Assembly: GCA_017656505.1 (NCBI GenBank)
Contig: JACDNU010000014.1
Coordinates: 1 to 52,510 of the forward strand
Length of the DNA: 52,510 nt
From: Archaeoglobus sp.
GTDB taxonomy: Archaea > Halobacteriota > Archaeoglobi > Archaeoglobales > Archaeoglobaceae
Direction: 5' to 3'
Within the stretch, counting starts at the first letter, position 1; each line of letters opens with the position of its first letter. Below, piece after piece: positions 17,425 through 26,720 of the stretch. The notes under the pieces are model-generated. The model worked only from the letters and a program-made list of their open reading frames with translations. It had not been told where the DNA came from and searched no databases. The position numbers were made by a program, and so were the translations under genes.

Positions 17425-18276
17425 CTAATCTAATTTGTGAACTCCTGTCTTTGATATTTTGGAAGAGAATGCAAATCCATAGTCTTTGAGCAAATCTACG
17501 GGGGAATCTGAGAAGATAGCTTTACCGAGCATCACCATGGAAGCCCGATAACCCTTTCGTTCAATCTCTTCTATGATCTCAGCAAGCTCATCGTCCATTA
17601 GGCCAGTCTTCAATGCAAATTCCTTTGAAAGCTTGAAAAGATTATCCAGACTCGGATCAAGAGGGAATTTTTCTACAGCCTCCAATCCAAATTTCTGGAT
17701 CTTCTCCACGACATCCTCATCCTTCAGTATCTTCTTGGTTGAAATCGGGCCTAAAACTAGAAAGCTTAGCTCTCTACCAAAGCTGAACCTCTCGATTTCC
17801 GCTCTGCTGGGTGATGCGGCCTTCTTCCTTAAAACAACACCGCCATAATACTGGCAAACCACATCACCCAGGCCGGTGGAGCTTAGAACTTCACATTCGT
17901 GCGAAAGGTCGGCAAGCTCAAGAGGGGGCATCTTCAAACCTAGTTTTTCGTTAATTTCAAATGCCGATGCAAGGCACGATGCCCCGCTGAAACCAAAACC
18001 ACAGCCTATTGGTATCTCAGCCTTGATCTCGAGTTCTCCATTAAAAAACATTCTTTCAAAAAGGGTCTCAATCGTTTTAAATTTGAAGTCTTTCCCGTTT
18101 ACCTTGATTTTAGCTGTTTTTGAGACTGTTCTTACTTTTGCTTCCTTTGTTCTTGCCTTTACTCTTACACCCCTCTCAAGGGTTATCCCCAATCCGAGGG
18201 AACCCGTTGAGAGAGGATTGTCGGAATAGAAAGGTGAAAAGAACGCTGTAACGCTTGCGGGAGCGAAGTAGGTCAT
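17425..18276 (-). CDS. Pantoate kinase
   Basis: 283 residues, GHMP kinase superfamily. The ATP loop is P-I-G-C-G-F-G-F-S-G-A-S (89-100), and the N-terminus begins A-P-A-S-V-T-A-F-F-S-P. Archaea phosphorylate pantoate with this enzyme, then couple beta-alanine with phosphopantothenate synthetase, in place of PanC and CoaA. It starts six bases after coaBC ends, the next enzymes of the same CoA pathway, which supports the call over other GHMP kinases. The synthetase gene itself is not in the window. Confidence 0.92.
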   Translation of the reverse strand: MTYFAPASVTAFFSPFYSDNPLSTGSLGLGITLERGVRVKARTKEAKVRTVSKTAKIKVNGKDFKFKTIETLFERMFFNGELEIKAEIPIGCGFGFSGASCLASAFEINEKLGLKMPPLELADLSHECEVLSSTGLGDVVCQYYGGVVLRKKAASPSRAEIERFSFGRELSFLVLGPISTKKILKDEDVVEKIQKFGLEAVEKFPLDPSLDNLFKLSKEFALKTGLMDDELAEIIEEIERKGYRASMVMLGKAIFSDSPVDLLKDYGFAFSSKISKTGVHKLD

Positions 18277-18282
18277 AGAATT

Positions 18283-19500
18283 TTAAGCTAAATTTTGAGC
18301 TAAGACGTCTTCGATGTAGATCTTGACGATCTTTTCAGCTACATCCGATTTCAGACCCTCAATCCACTCCTTTCTTCGTTTGGTGATAACAAGAACTCTC
18401 GTATCCTCTGTTCCCATCCCTTTCTCGAGCACATCGTTGGCAACAACCATCGAAAGTCTGTCGTCTATCATCTTCTCGTAGGCTATGTTGTAAAGTTTCT
18501 CCTCACCAACTCCTGTCTCAGCCTTGAAGCCTATAACCTCTCCATCATAAATCTCTCTCACTTTATGCAGAATCTTTGGCGCAGCTTTTAGGTGGAGAAT
18601 AAGTTCTTCCTGCGTCTTTATCTTACTTTCTGCCATCTCGATCGTGAAGTCAGCAGCGGCGGCAGCTGAAACGAAGAGATCACACCTCTTTACTTCCTCC
18701 AGCGAGTGATCCAACATGTCCTGTACGCTCCTCACTGTAATCTCTTTAAAATCAGGCAATCTTACGTTTCTTGGCTTGGAAGTGATAATCACAACTTCAG
18801 CCCCCCTTCTCCAGAGTTCCAGGGCTATCTCGTGTCCCATCAGACCAGAGCTTCGATTGCTGATGAACCTTATCGGATCTATCTGCTCGTAAGTAGGGCC
18901 AGAAGTGACGACAACTCTTTTCCCGGCGAACTCCTTTCCGTAGAGCTTTCTCTCAACATGGAGGCAGATCGTCTCGTTATCCGCGAATTTGGCCTTAGCT
19001 TCCGAATAAACAGGCTCTACTATCTCTATCCCCATCTTCCTCAGTTTTTCGACATTCTCCTTTACAGCTTCATTCTTTATCATTCCCTCATGCATCGCTG
19101 GAACGAGGATTATCGGCTTTCCCGAGCCTAAAGCTGTTGTCGCCATTGTTGTTACCGGAGTATCATCTATTCCGTTGGCAATTTTTGAAATCGTGTTTGC
19201 GGTGGATGGAGCTACGAGTAGCAGATCCGCCACCCCATCAAGGCCTAAAAGCTCGACATGCTCTATCTTTCCCGTTATCTCCGTAATAACTGGGTTGTCA
19301 GTGGCAAACTCTAAAGCATATGGATGAATTATTTTCTGAGCAGCTTTACTCATCACAGCTACAACTTCAGCCCCCCTTCTTGCAAGTTCTCTGGCGAGCT
19401 TAACAGTTTCAACAGCAGCTATGCTTCCTGTAACAGCGAGAACTATCTTCCTCCCTTCAAGCTTTCTGTTCTTTGTCCCTCTCAATCTTTGAAGATGCAT
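18283..19500 (-). CDS. coaBC: Bifunctional phosphopantothenoylcysteine synthetase/decarboxylase
   Basis: 405 residues. The N-terminal flavin domain (CoaC; K-I-V-L-A-V-T-G-S-I-A-A at 18-29, and P-A-M-H-E-G-M, near the P-x-M-N-x-x-M motif but with His in place of Asn) decarboxylates phosphopantothenoylcysteine. The C-terminal domain (CoaB; V-T-S-G-P-T-Y-E, N-R-S-S-G-L-M-G, A-A-A-A-A-D-F) joins cysteine to phosphopantothenate. The only plausible start (ATG 19500) lies 44 bases inside the upstream polyferredoxin gene, so the two are translationally coupled. CoA synthesis is therefore tied to the hdrA-like operon. Confidence 0.94.
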   Translation of the reverse strand: MHLQRLRGTKNRKLEGRKIVLAVTGSIAAVETVKLARELARRGAEVVAVMSKAAQKIIHPYALEFATDNPVITEITGKIEHVELLGLDGVADLLLVAPSTANTISKIANGIDDTPVTTMATTALGSGKPIILVPAMHEGMIKNEAVKENVEKLRKMGIEIVEPVYSEAKAKFADNETICLHVERKLYGKEFAGKRVVVTSGPTYEQIDPIRFISNRSSGLMGHEIALELWRRGAEVVIITSKPRNVRLPDFKEITVRSVQDMLDHSLEEVKRCDLFVSAAAAADFTIEMAESKIKTQEELILHLKAAPKILHKVREIYDGEVIGFKAETGVGEEKLYNIAYEKMIDDRLSMVVANDVLEKGMGTEDTRVLVITKRRKEWIEGLKSDVAEKIVKIYIEDVLAQNLA

Positions 19501-20782
19501 ACTTCCTCACAGCCTCCTCGAAATTTTTGATGTTTCCGGTTTCTATTGCCCTTCTGTAAACCGGTCTCTTTAAAACATCTTCTATCAGATTTATCGTAGA
19601 GGAAAGAACCTCAATCTTCTTTTCATCTCTCTCCATGAATTCCCCTTCCTCGGCAACCTCAACCTCTTCCCTCTCTATGATGAATTTCCTACCCTCCTCA
19701 ACTTTTTGCTTTTTAACTATTCTTTCCACGGCATTCTCCCAAGATTCTCTCCAAGGAGGGCTGTAAGCAAGCTCCTTAGAGAAAACACTTGTCCTTTCGA
19801 CATTAATCAAATCATAAGGGCAGGAGTTCTCGCATGCGCCGCAGTAAACGCAGAAATCTTCATTAAAATCAACTCTCGATTTGTCTTTGGAAACATACCA
19901 AACCTTATTGTACTTGCAAACCTTTATACATGCTCCACAGCCTACGGGATCGCAGCGGTACATTCTGGCCTCGAAAAGAGAAAGCTTTCCCTCGAAGGGT
20001 TTTATTGTTTTTGCAGCATCATACGGACAGATCTTCTCGCAGTAAGCACAATGAGAGCAGAGATCCTGATCTATGCTGATCTCGGCTATCTTCTCAGGCA
20101 ATTGATAGTCAATGAGTTTTCCCCCCTCAACTTTGATCGCATCTTCGGGGCAAATAATTTCACAAAGCTTGCAGTAATCGCATTCCTTCTCATCGATCAG
20201 GATCTCCCTCTCGTAAGGAAGGATATCGTAGGGCTGAGGCTCTTTTTCAATCATCTTGAAAACTTCGCAGAATTCAGCACATATTCCGCAGTAGTTGCAC
20301 TTCTCAAAGTCTATTACAACCTTCCCCTTAACATCGGGTGGATTCTTAATCTCGATATCTTGCCTTGTCAGCCTGATATCTCGCTTTATCGCGTTTGTTG
20401 GACAGGCTTTGTAGCAGAGCGTGCATTCAACGCATTTGTCTTCGTACTTGTAAGTATGGGCAACAAGAGAGATTGGGAGAGTGGCTTTCTCTACTTTCTC
20501 GCCGTTTATGTAGAATTCGAAACAGTCAAAAGGACAGAATGCATAACAAATCCCGCAATAAGCGCATTTAATGTGATCTATGATAACGGGAGGAATGTCA
20601 AGGCCAAGGGCTATATCATGTATCGGCCCGAGCTCTATTGCAGCAACCGGACAGGCATAAACGCAAACACCACATCCATTGCATCTTTTGTAATCGTAAA
20701 CGAGCAGGCGATCTTCATCTTCAGCATGCTGCTTGAATCTGAAGATCTCCCCTTCAATCTCTACGTCCCTTTCAACTTCCAT
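19457..20782 (-). CDS. Polyferredoxin with eight 4Fe-4S motifs
   Basis: 441 residues. Eight four-cysteine motifs can be counted: seven of the form C-x2-C-x2-C-x3-C (for example C-N-G-C-G-V-C and C-D-Y-C-K-L-C) and one with C-x4-C-x2-C-x3-C (C-D-P-V-G-C-G-A-C). The layout resembles polyferredoxins such as FwdF and MvhB, which wire electrons between large complexes. The last 90 residues have no cysteines and are charged and helical, possibly a docking tail. It lies 80 nt after the hdrA-mvhD fusion, so it probably passes electrons to or from that flavoprotein. A specific Fwd or hydrogenase partner is not in the window. Confidence 0.92.
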   Translation of the reverse strand: MEVERDVEIEGEIFRFKQHAEDEDRLLVYDYKRCNGCGVCVYACPVAAIELGPIHDIALGLDIPPVIIDHIKCAYCGICYAFCPFDCFEFYINGEKVEKATLPISLVAHTYKYEDKCVECTLCYKACPTNAIKRDIRLTRQDIEIKNPPDVKGKVVIDFEKCNYCGICAEFCEVFKMIEKEPQPYDILPYEREILIDEKECDYCKLCEIICPEDAIKVEGGKLIDYQLPEKIAEISIDQDLCSHCAYCEKICPYDAAKTIKPFEGKLSLFEARMYRCDPVGCGACIKVCKYNKVWYVSKDKSRVDFNEDFCVYCGACENSCPYDLINVERTSVFSKELAYSPPWRESWENAVERIVKKQKVEEGRKFIIEREEVEVAEEGEFMERDEKKIEVLSSTINLIEDVLKRPVYRRAIETGNIKNFEEAVRKYASSKIERDKEQKA

Positions 20783-20862
20783 CCAAATCTTCTCCTTTTG
20801 TATTTCGAAACTATGAAACCATCAAAGCTAGGAACTATCAAATTTACATCAAGTTTATCTGT

Positions 20863-23208
20863 TTATTTCCTTAACTCAACCCTCACATCATTCTCAACCG
20901 GCCCAATTGTCTTGATCTCGTTAATAAATCGCGTCACATCCGCGATTATTTCCGTCGCCTCTCCAGCAGAATGCCAGGAAGTAGTTACTCTCCGCGGATT
21001 TATGCCAACTACTTCCAAAGCTTTCTTTATCGCCTCAACCCTCTCTCCTGCTTTAAAATTCCCGTGCTTGAAATGGCACTCCCCAAGCCTGCAGCCTGAA
21101 ACGATAACACCATCCACACCGCTTTTCAATGCAAGCAGAATCCACTCTGGATCAACTCTTCCAGAGCAAAGCGTTCTTATCACGCGGATGTTTGGATCGT
21201 ATTGCAATTTCATCGTTCCAGCAAGATCTATTGCTCCGTAGCTACAGTACCAGCACGCGAACATGAGAATGAGTGGAAAAACTTTCTTTTCCTCTGTTAA
21301 AGCCCTGATCTGGGCTTTTATCTGCTCATCACTGAAGAATCCCATGTCGATTGCATCAGTCGGGCAGGCAGCCACGCAGATACCGCACATAACGCATGCG
21401 TTTGGATCAATTTCTGCTCTCTTTTCTCTTAAAAAGGCAGCATTGAACTTGCAGACTCTCACGCAAATTCCGCAACCAATACATTTTTCCCTATCAACGA
21501 AAGCGTAGTAGGGGTCCAGCTCTGTTGTGCCTTTAATCATAAGCTGCACAGCCTTGCTGGCTGCGAGTCCAGCTGTTGCAATCGAATCCTGAATATCTTT
21601 TGGTCCGCTGCTTGTACCGGCAAGAAATATCCCTCTCACATCCGTTTCAGCGGGTCTGAGCTTTGGATGGGCAGGTTCATAGAATCCATCTTCGCCCATT
21701 GAAATTCCGAGTTTCGTCGCTATCTCTGTATTTGGTTCCAAACCAATGGATAAGACTACGAGATCGAATTCCTCCTCTCCAAACTCTCCCGTTAGCGTGT
21801 TCTCATAACTCAAAATTAGGTTCGAATCCTCACCTTCCCATATCTCCGCAACCCTCGACCGAATGAATTTCACACCACTCTCCTGTACTCTCCGGTAGAA
21901 TTCTTCATACATTCTTCCAAAGGCTCTGATGTCGATGTAGAAGATATAAACATCCGAATCTGGGTATCTCTCTTTGATTGTATAGGCATTCTTTAGTGAG
22001 GCCATACAGCAAACCCTGCTGCAGTATTTATTTGTGTTCTCATCTCTACTTCCAACGCACTGGATGAAGGCGATTTTTTTGGGGATCTTTGAGTCGGAGG
22101 GTCTAAGAAGCAAACCATGCGTTGGACCGGAAGCAGAAAGCAATCTTTCAAGCTCGAGAGTGGTTATGACGTTTGGATAGACACCATATCCATATTCCGG
22201 CTTTTTTCTTGCATCAAAAGCCTTGTAGCCGGTTGAAACTATTATCGTTCCAACCTCTAATTCTACTTCCTCAATTTTCTGCTCGAAGTCTATCGCTTCC
22301 GGCTCACAAGCTTTCTCACACAATCTGCAACCAATGCAGTGTTCCCAGTCGATAGAAGCGTAAAGGGGTGTTGACTGTGGAATTGGTATGTAGATGGCTT
22401 TCCTAACTCCGATTGCATAGTCGAACTCGTTCGGAACTTCAACTGGACAAACAGAGGAGCAATCATCTATACATCCCTTGCATTTCGCGGTATCGACGTA
22501 TCGGGGATACTTAACAACTGTAACCTTAAAATCCCCCACATGCCCCTTGACCTCTTTAATTTCTGCGTTCGTGATCACATCGATGTTTGGATGATTCCAG
22601 ACCTCGCTCATTTTTGGCGCGAGGATGCATATCGAGCAATCGTTCGTTGGAAAAACCTCGTTGAGCGTTGCCATATGCCCGCCAATTGTCGGTCTTTTTT
22701 CGACAAGGTAAACCTTAATGCCAGAGTCTGCGATGGTTAATGCTGCTTCAATGCCTGCAATTCCGCCTCCTATGACTAGGGCGGACTTCTTAACAGGTCT
22801 TCCGATCCTTTCTAATGGTTTAAGCTCTCTTGCACTTGCAACAGCCATTCTTATCAGGTCTTTCGCCTTCTTTGTGGCAAGCTTTGGAGAGCTAATGTGG
22901 ACCCAGGAACACTGCTCCCTTATATTTGCCATTACAACCATGTACGGATTCATTCCCGCTCTTGCCGCCATCCTTCTGAATGTGCTCTCATGGAGCTTTG
23001 GGCTGCAAGCCGCTATAACGAGTCTGTCGAGCTTGTAATCCTTAATTGCCTCGATAATTTCCTCCTGTGCGGAATCAGAGCATGAATAACTTATATCCTT
23101 TGCAAAAACAACTCCTTCCAAGCTTTGTGCATAGTTAACGAGCTCCTCAACATCAAGAACCCTGGCGATGTTCAGGCCGCAATGGCACACAACCACACCG
23201 ATCCGCAT
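20863..23208 (-). CDS. hdrA: HdrA-like flavoprotein fused to MvhD
   Basis: 781 residues. HdrA part: an N-terminal region with conserved cysteines (C-H-C-G, A-A-C-S-P), FAD-binding G-G-G-I-A-G (147-152), the N-D-C-S-I-C motif (189-194), a C-x2-C-x2-C-x3-C ferredoxin insertion, a second FAD/NAD half, then two more 4Fe-4S motifs (C-I-G-C-G-I-C; C-V-M-C-G-I-C). From about 645 an MvhD domain begins (A-C-W-Y-C-S-Y-G; S-G-C-R-L-G-E-C-H). MvhD normally links HdrABC to a hydrogenase, so the fusion is expected to bifurcate or confurcate electrons at FAD. No hdrB, hdrC or hydrogenase genes are adjacent. Confidence 0.94.
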   Translation of the reverse strand: MRIGVVVCHCGLNIARVLDVEELVNYAQSLEGVVFAKDISYSCSDSAQEEIIEAIKDYKLDRLVIAACSPKLHESTFRRMAARAGMNPYMVVMANIREQCSWVHISSPKLATKKAKDLIRMAVASARELKPLERIGRPVKKSALVIGGGIAGIEAALTIADSGIKVYLVEKRPTIGGHMATLNEVFPTNDCSICILAPKMSEVWNHPNIDVITNAEIKEVKGHVGDFKVTVVKYPRYVDTAKCKGCIDDCSSVCPVEVPNEFDYAIGVRKAIYIPIPQSTPLYASIDWEHCIGCRLCEKACEPEAIDFEQKIEEVELEVGTIIVSTGYKAFDARKKPEYGYGVYPNVITTLELERLLSASGPTHGLLLRPSDSKIPKKIAFIQCVGSRDENTNKYCSRVCCMASLKNAYTIKERYPDSDVYIFYIDIRAFGRMYEEFYRRVQESGVKFIRSRVAEIWEGEDSNLILSYENTLTGEFGEEEFDLVVLSIGLEPNTEIATKLGISMGEDGFYEPAHPKLRPAETDVRGIFLAGTSSGPKDIQDSIATAGLAASKAVQLMIKGTTELDPYYAFVDREKCIGCGICVRVCKFNAAFLREKRAEIDPNACVMCGICVAACPTDAIDMGFFSDEQIKAQIRALTEEKKVFPLILMFACWYCSYGAIDLAGTMKLQYDPNIRVIRTLCSGRVDPEWILLALKSGVDGVIVSGCRLGECHFKHGNFKAGERVEAIKKALEVVGINPRRVTTSWHSAGEATEIIADVTRFINEIKTIGPVENDVRVELRK

Positions 23209-23262
23209 CCCATCTCCCCTTGACGAATGGATTATGAAACGAGTATGTGATCTCAGTTTATG

Positions 23263-23295
23263 ATTTACAATTCATTTACAGTTCATTTACAATTC
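23263..23295 (+). repeat. Tandem 11-nt repeat, three copies
   Basis: ATTTACAATTC is repeated three times without a gap (one copy has G for A). It lies in the divergent gap between hdrA and serB. Confidence 0.85.
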
Positions 23296-23402
23296 CATAT
23301 CCTTCCCTTTTTAACATTTTACATTTTCCATTTGAACTCTTTTCAATTATTTTGAAAAGTAATTTTGGATTAAAAAACCATTGAAAGCTTAGCAGTGTAA
23401 AT

Positions 23403-23426
23403 GTGAAGTTGTGAAGTTGTGAAGTA
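23403..23426 (+). repeat. Tandem 8-nt repeat, three copies
   Basis: GTGAAGTT occurs three times head to tail (last base differs in the third). It precedes serB and contains spurious GTG and ATG codons that confuse the start call. Confidence 0.8.
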
Positions 23427-23495
23427 TGAAGCCGCAAAGCTATGAAGCCAACCATGAAGCAACAAATTAAAATAATCCAAACTAGAGGGATTTCT

Positions 23496-24665
23496 GTGGA
23501 ACTCATAGCGATCTCTGTATACGGGCTGGATAAGCCTGGGATAATAAAAGCCATCTCGGAAGTTTTAGCGGAGAATAATGTGAATATCGTGGACATCGAG
23601 CAGATGGTTCTGCAGGGAGTATTCGCGATGTTCGTAATCGGTGATGTAAGTGGAAGCAAAGTCTCCTTAGAAGAACTCTCCGAAAAACTTAAAGATGCCG
23701 GAAGGAATGTGGGGGTTTCAGTTGACACATCACCCTTTTTTAGGCCTGAGACGAGGAGAAAAAACCTATACGTTTTAACAGTTCTGGGAGAGGACAGGGT
23801 TGGGATAGTGTACAGAATTTCTAAATTGCTTTTCTCCCTCGGAATTAATGTGGAGAAAACCTCGCTTACAGCTAGAGACAAACTCATCTCGATAGAGTTC
23901 CTTCTTGATTTGAGGGGAGCGGATGCAGTTGAAGTGAGGAAAAGGCTCAGAGAGGAAATTGAAGAACTCGGTTTAGATGTGGTACTCCGGCCTTACAGGG
24001 AGTTTGAGAAGGCGAAAAGGCTGATAGTTTTCGACATGGATTCAACGATAGTTGATGCGGAAATAATAGACGAACTCGCAAAGGTTGCTGGAGTTGGGGA
24101 GGAGGTAAAGAGAGTTACTGAGAAGGCAATGGAAGGCGAAATAAGTTTCAAAGAGGCTTTGGAGGAAAGGGTAAAGCTTCTTAAAGGCTTGCCCGTTGAA
24201 GTTTTAGAGAGGATTTACAGCCAGATAAAGCTTACCGAAGGAGCAAAGGAACTCATAAAGAGCTTGAAGGAGTCTGGATATGTGGTTGCCGTTATCAGCG
24301 GTGGGTTCTCTTACTTCACAAACAGGCTTAAGGAGGAACTTGGATTGGATTATGCTTTCGGAAACGAGTTGGAGATAGAAAATGGCGTGCTGACGGGAAG
24401 GCTGAAAGGCAGAATCATCGATGCAGCCGAGAAGGCAAGGATAATTGAAGAAATAGCAAGGAAAGAGGGGATTGACAGGGAAGATATAGTTGCGGTGGGT
24501 GATGGAGCTAACGACAAAATAATGGTTGAGAATGCTGGTTTGGGAATCGCTTTCAACGCGAAAAATGCCTTGAAGGAAGTTGCAGACGGCAGTATTTCAA
24601 AGGAGAATCTTATTGGGATTGCCAGTATTCTGAAGCTAAAAAATGAGTTCAGGAAAAGGATCTGA
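23496..24665 (+). CDS. serB: Phosphoserine phosphatase with two ACT domains
   Basis: 389 residues from GTG 23496. Two ACT domains (I-S-V-Y-G-L-D-K-P-G at the start; L-G-E-D-R-V-G-I-V-Y near 90-100) precede a HAD phosphatase. Catalytic motifs: D-M-D-S-T-I-V-D with nucleophile Asp, S-G-G-F (motif II), and V-G-D-G-A-N-D (motif III). It releases serine from phosphoserine; the ACT domains probably bind serine. The frame is open to an ATG at 23442, inside a repeat-rich leader. The GTG is preferred because GAGGGA (23485-23490) lies five bases before it and an AAATTAAAATAA box about 28 nt before, and because the ACT fold begins right there. Confidence 0.92.
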   Translation: MELIAISVYGLDKPGIIKAISEVLAENNVNIVDIEQMVLQGVFAMFVIGDVSGSKVSLEELSEKLKDAGRNVGVSVDTSPFFRPETRRKNLYVLTVLGEDRVGIVYRISKLLFSLGINVEKTSLTARDKLISIEFLLDLRGADAVEVRKRLREEIEELGLDVVLRPYREFEKAKRLIVFDMDSTIVDAEIIDELAKVAGVGEEVKRVTEKAMEGEISFKEALEERVKLLKGLPVEVLERIYSQIKLTEGAKELIKSLKESGYVVAVISGGFSYFTNRLKEELGLDYAFGNELEIENGVLTGRLKGRIIDAAEKARIIEEIARKEGIDREDIVAVGDGANDKIMVENAGLGIAFNAKNALKEVADGSISKENLIGIASILKLKNEFRKRI

Positions 24666-24930
24666 ATTTTAGAATTTTAGAATTTAAATTTAATTTTTGC
24701 AATTGAAAGAGATTGCAGAACAGCATAGCACCTTGCAAGGGGGAGAAAGAGGTATTCCTAGATCTCATTCTTCTATTCTATTTACCGCCACTCCCGCTCC
24801 CACTCCTGTTCTCCATGTAGAAGAGAAGTTAAGTTAGCTAGAGGACAAGAGCTAGAGAGCCAAGACGGCATGTGAAGCCTACAGACCGCAAATCATAAGA
24901 CATAAATAAGTTGAATGCATTCAATTTATT
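24666..24930. other. 265-bp gap without a recognisable gene
   Basis: It begins with tandem GAATTTTA units (24664-24686), has a purine/pyrimidine-skewed repeat of ACTCCCGCTCC type near 24788-24806, and ends with the vapB promoter (CATAAATAAG, 24901-24910). No open frame longer than about 15 codons with a start signal was found. Confidence 0.5.
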
Positions 24931-25167
24931 ATGGTCAAGACCGTGACCATAGCGGATGACGTTTACGAGGAACTCGTGAGAATAAAAGGAAAAAGAAGCT
25001 TCTCAGAAGTAATAAGAGAACTTCTAAAGAGTAGAGAGGGAAATGCAAAGGCTCTTGTGAAAATTTTTGGCGTGCTTAGCGAAGAGGAGTATAGAGATGT
25101 GAAGAGTAAAATTGATGCTCTCAAGGAGGATTTTGAAAAATGGGGGCAGTCCTTGACACAAATGTGA
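24931..25167 (+). CDS. vapB: VapB-type antitoxin (DUF217)
   Basis: 78 residues. The N-terminal V-K-T-V-T-I-A-D-D-V-Y-E-E-L and F-S-E-V-I-R-E-L-L match the archaeal DUF217/VapB antitoxins. These bind operator DNA through a short strand-helix-helix and neutralise the toxin with the C-terminus. The gene overlaps vapC by 28 bases in another frame, the classical toxin-antitoxin order. A CATAAATAAG box about 26 nt before the ATG suggests a leaderless, self-regulated transcript. Confidence 0.9.
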   Translation: MVKTVTIADDVYEELVRIKGKRSFSEVIRELLKSREGNAKALVKIFGVLSEEEYRDVKSKIDALKEDFEKWGQSLTQM

Positions 25168-25511
25168 TCATAGAAGTGGCGAGAGGCAACGAATCAGTTC
25201 TCAAAAGAGTTCTCTCAGTCGATAACCACTTTTACATAACTGCTGTAACAAAATTCGAGATACTCATTGGAGCTCCAAAACTGAAGGAGATGGATCTCTT
25301 AGATTCCTTCGAAAAACTACCTTTTGATGACAAATCAGCTGAGGTAGCAGCTGAGATTTACAAGAAAGGGAAGGATGTTGGAAGGATGATGAGTCTGAGG
25401 GATCTCTTCATTGGTTCGATTTGCATAGCTCACAAATTGCCATTGGTGACTTTAGATAAGGATTTTGAGCCCCTCAAAAAACTTGGTTTAAATTTGGTCT
25501 TGATCGAATAA
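25140..25511 (+). CDS. vapC: VapC PIN-domain toxin
   Basis: 123 residues, full PIN domain. The acidic active-site residues are all present: Asp6 (V-L-D-T-N), Glu40 (K-F-E-I-L-I-G), Asp88 (L-R-D-L-F-I-G) and Asp106 (T-L-D-K-D-F). It is a magnesium-dependent RNase that in the family cuts tRNA or rRNA when freed from VapB. Intact residues suggest an active toxin. The ATG lies inside vapB, so translation is coupled. Confidence 0.92.
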   Translation: MGAVLDTNVIIEVARGNESVLKRVLSVDNHFYITAVTKFEILIGAPKLKEMDLLDSFEKLPFDDKSAEVAAEIYKKGKDVGRMMSLRDLFIGSICIAHKLPLVTLDKDFEPLKKLGLNLVLIE

Positions 25512-25607
25512 ATGCTGTCTAGACGTCTAATCTAAGTCCCCAAAATTTAACTGAAAATAAAAAAGTAGAATCTCCTTTAAAACCCTTTAAACCTCTTATA
25601 AATTCCT

Positions 25608-26720
25608 TTAAACCTCTTCAAACCTCTGCTTAAGCTTCTCCATAACTTTGGGCAGTGTGGTGTACTCCATGTCCTCACTCGGCAACCTGTGCGGTTCGAA
25701 TGGGCCATGCCTTCGTATGTAATCGGTTATCTCCATAGCTTTCTGTCTTGTAAGCTCGAAGGCTGGATCATCGAAGAGATCGACCGGCCCTATAAGCCTC
25801 CCATTTGCAAGCTGGAAACCAGCCCCTATTACCCTTGGCGGCCCATCGAATCTCGTACATTGGCTGTATTTAAATGGGACTGGCATCAGAGGCCCATTAT
25901 GACTTCCTCTCATCCACCCGCTAACGAGGTGTGGAAAAGCGAAAGCCTCTATGACCTCTCCTACAGCCGGTAAACCGCTCTGAGCCCTTACCAGAGCGAC
26001 AGGATCGTCCTTGCCAACATATTCTCCAGCAATCTGGTAGAGTTTCTCAGTACTTATAACCGCTACCGGCTCATCTGCTGGAAGCTTTCCTTCCTTCGGG
26101 AATACTCTTTTTATCACGAACCTGCTCTTTCCGCCTATCAAAGCGAGGATGTCGTACATTTCTTCCGGGGCTCTCATGAAAACTCTCTTGCTCTCGTAGA
26201 TGTCCCAGATTTCAAAAACGAAGCCATCATGCAGGGTTGGATCGATTATTAGGCCAGCCGTGTTGAATGGATCGGCGAAAATTCTGAATATTGGCAAGTT
26301 GAAAGCTCCTGGTTCGGTTTTATCCATGAAAAATGCAAGAACAGGTTCGGCCTTTCTCTCTGTAAATTCCATCTCTGCAACACCAGGTCCCATTCCTCTG
26401 ACGTTTCCAGAGAAAGCATCTGCGAGCAGGTCTTGTCCTGCTCCATAGAGCTTTAGCTCCTTTGCTTTTTCAGTGGCTTTCTCAAAAGTTTCCCATGCAA
26501 GGCCGTGGATCTTCTCGCTGTCAACTCCCTCTCTGTGGGTCATTAGAAGCTCGAGATCATCTCCGGCATTGGAAACCCAGTAGTCTATGATGAGCCCGCT
26601 CTCTTTTGCCTCCTCAAGATTTTTTCTTGCTACCTCCTGAATTTCTTCAGGCACGAGCACATGGCCGGGCAAACCGCCGACATCCGCCTTGATTATACTA
26701 ACAGTAATTTTTTCTGCCAT
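25608..26720 (-). CDS. Fructose-1,6-bisphosphate aldolase/phosphatase (type V FBPase)
   Basis: 370 residues, the size of the archaeal bifunctional enzyme. It condenses triose phosphates to FBP and then removes the 1-phosphate, making gluconeogenesis one-way. Family blocks seen: I-K-A-D-V-G-G-L-P-G-H (10-20), N-A-G-D-D (51-55), and A-G-E-Y-V-G-K-D-D, where Tyr234 and Lys237 match the acid/base tyrosine and Schiff-base lysine. Magnesium-binding aspartates are intact. Its presence agrees with growth on acetate or CO2. No operon partner; the downstream 3' region is built of CCTTTAAAC-like repeats. Confidence 0.94.
   Translation of the reverse strand: MAEKITVSIIKADVGGLPGHVLVPEEIQEVARKNLEEAKESGLIIDYWVSNAGDDLELLMTHREGVDSEKIHGLAWETFEKATEKAKELKLYGAGQDLLADAFSGNVRGMGPGVAEMEFTERKAEPVLAFFMDKTEPGAFNLPIFRIFADPFNTAGLIIDPTLHDGFVFEIWDIYESKRVFMRAPEEMYDILALIGGKSRFVIKRVFPKEGKLPADEPVAVISTEKLYQIAGEYVGKDDPVALVRAQSGLPAVGEVIEAFAFPHLVSGWMRGSHNGPLMPVPFKYSQCTRFDGPPRVIGAGFQLANGRLIGPVDLFDDPAFELTRQKAMEITDYIRRHGPFEPHRLPSEDMEYTTLPKVMEKLKQRFEEV

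Noticed and set aside
19706-21241. A 511-codon open frame on the plus strand across the polyferredoxin and hdrA genes
   Set aside because: It is antisense to two genes with eight and several intact Fe-S motifs and spans their junction. Its product has no recognisable domain.
24666-24930. Possible small RNA in the serB-vapB gap
   Set aside because: No box C/D or H/ACA element with convincing stems was found, only repeats and the vapB promoter.
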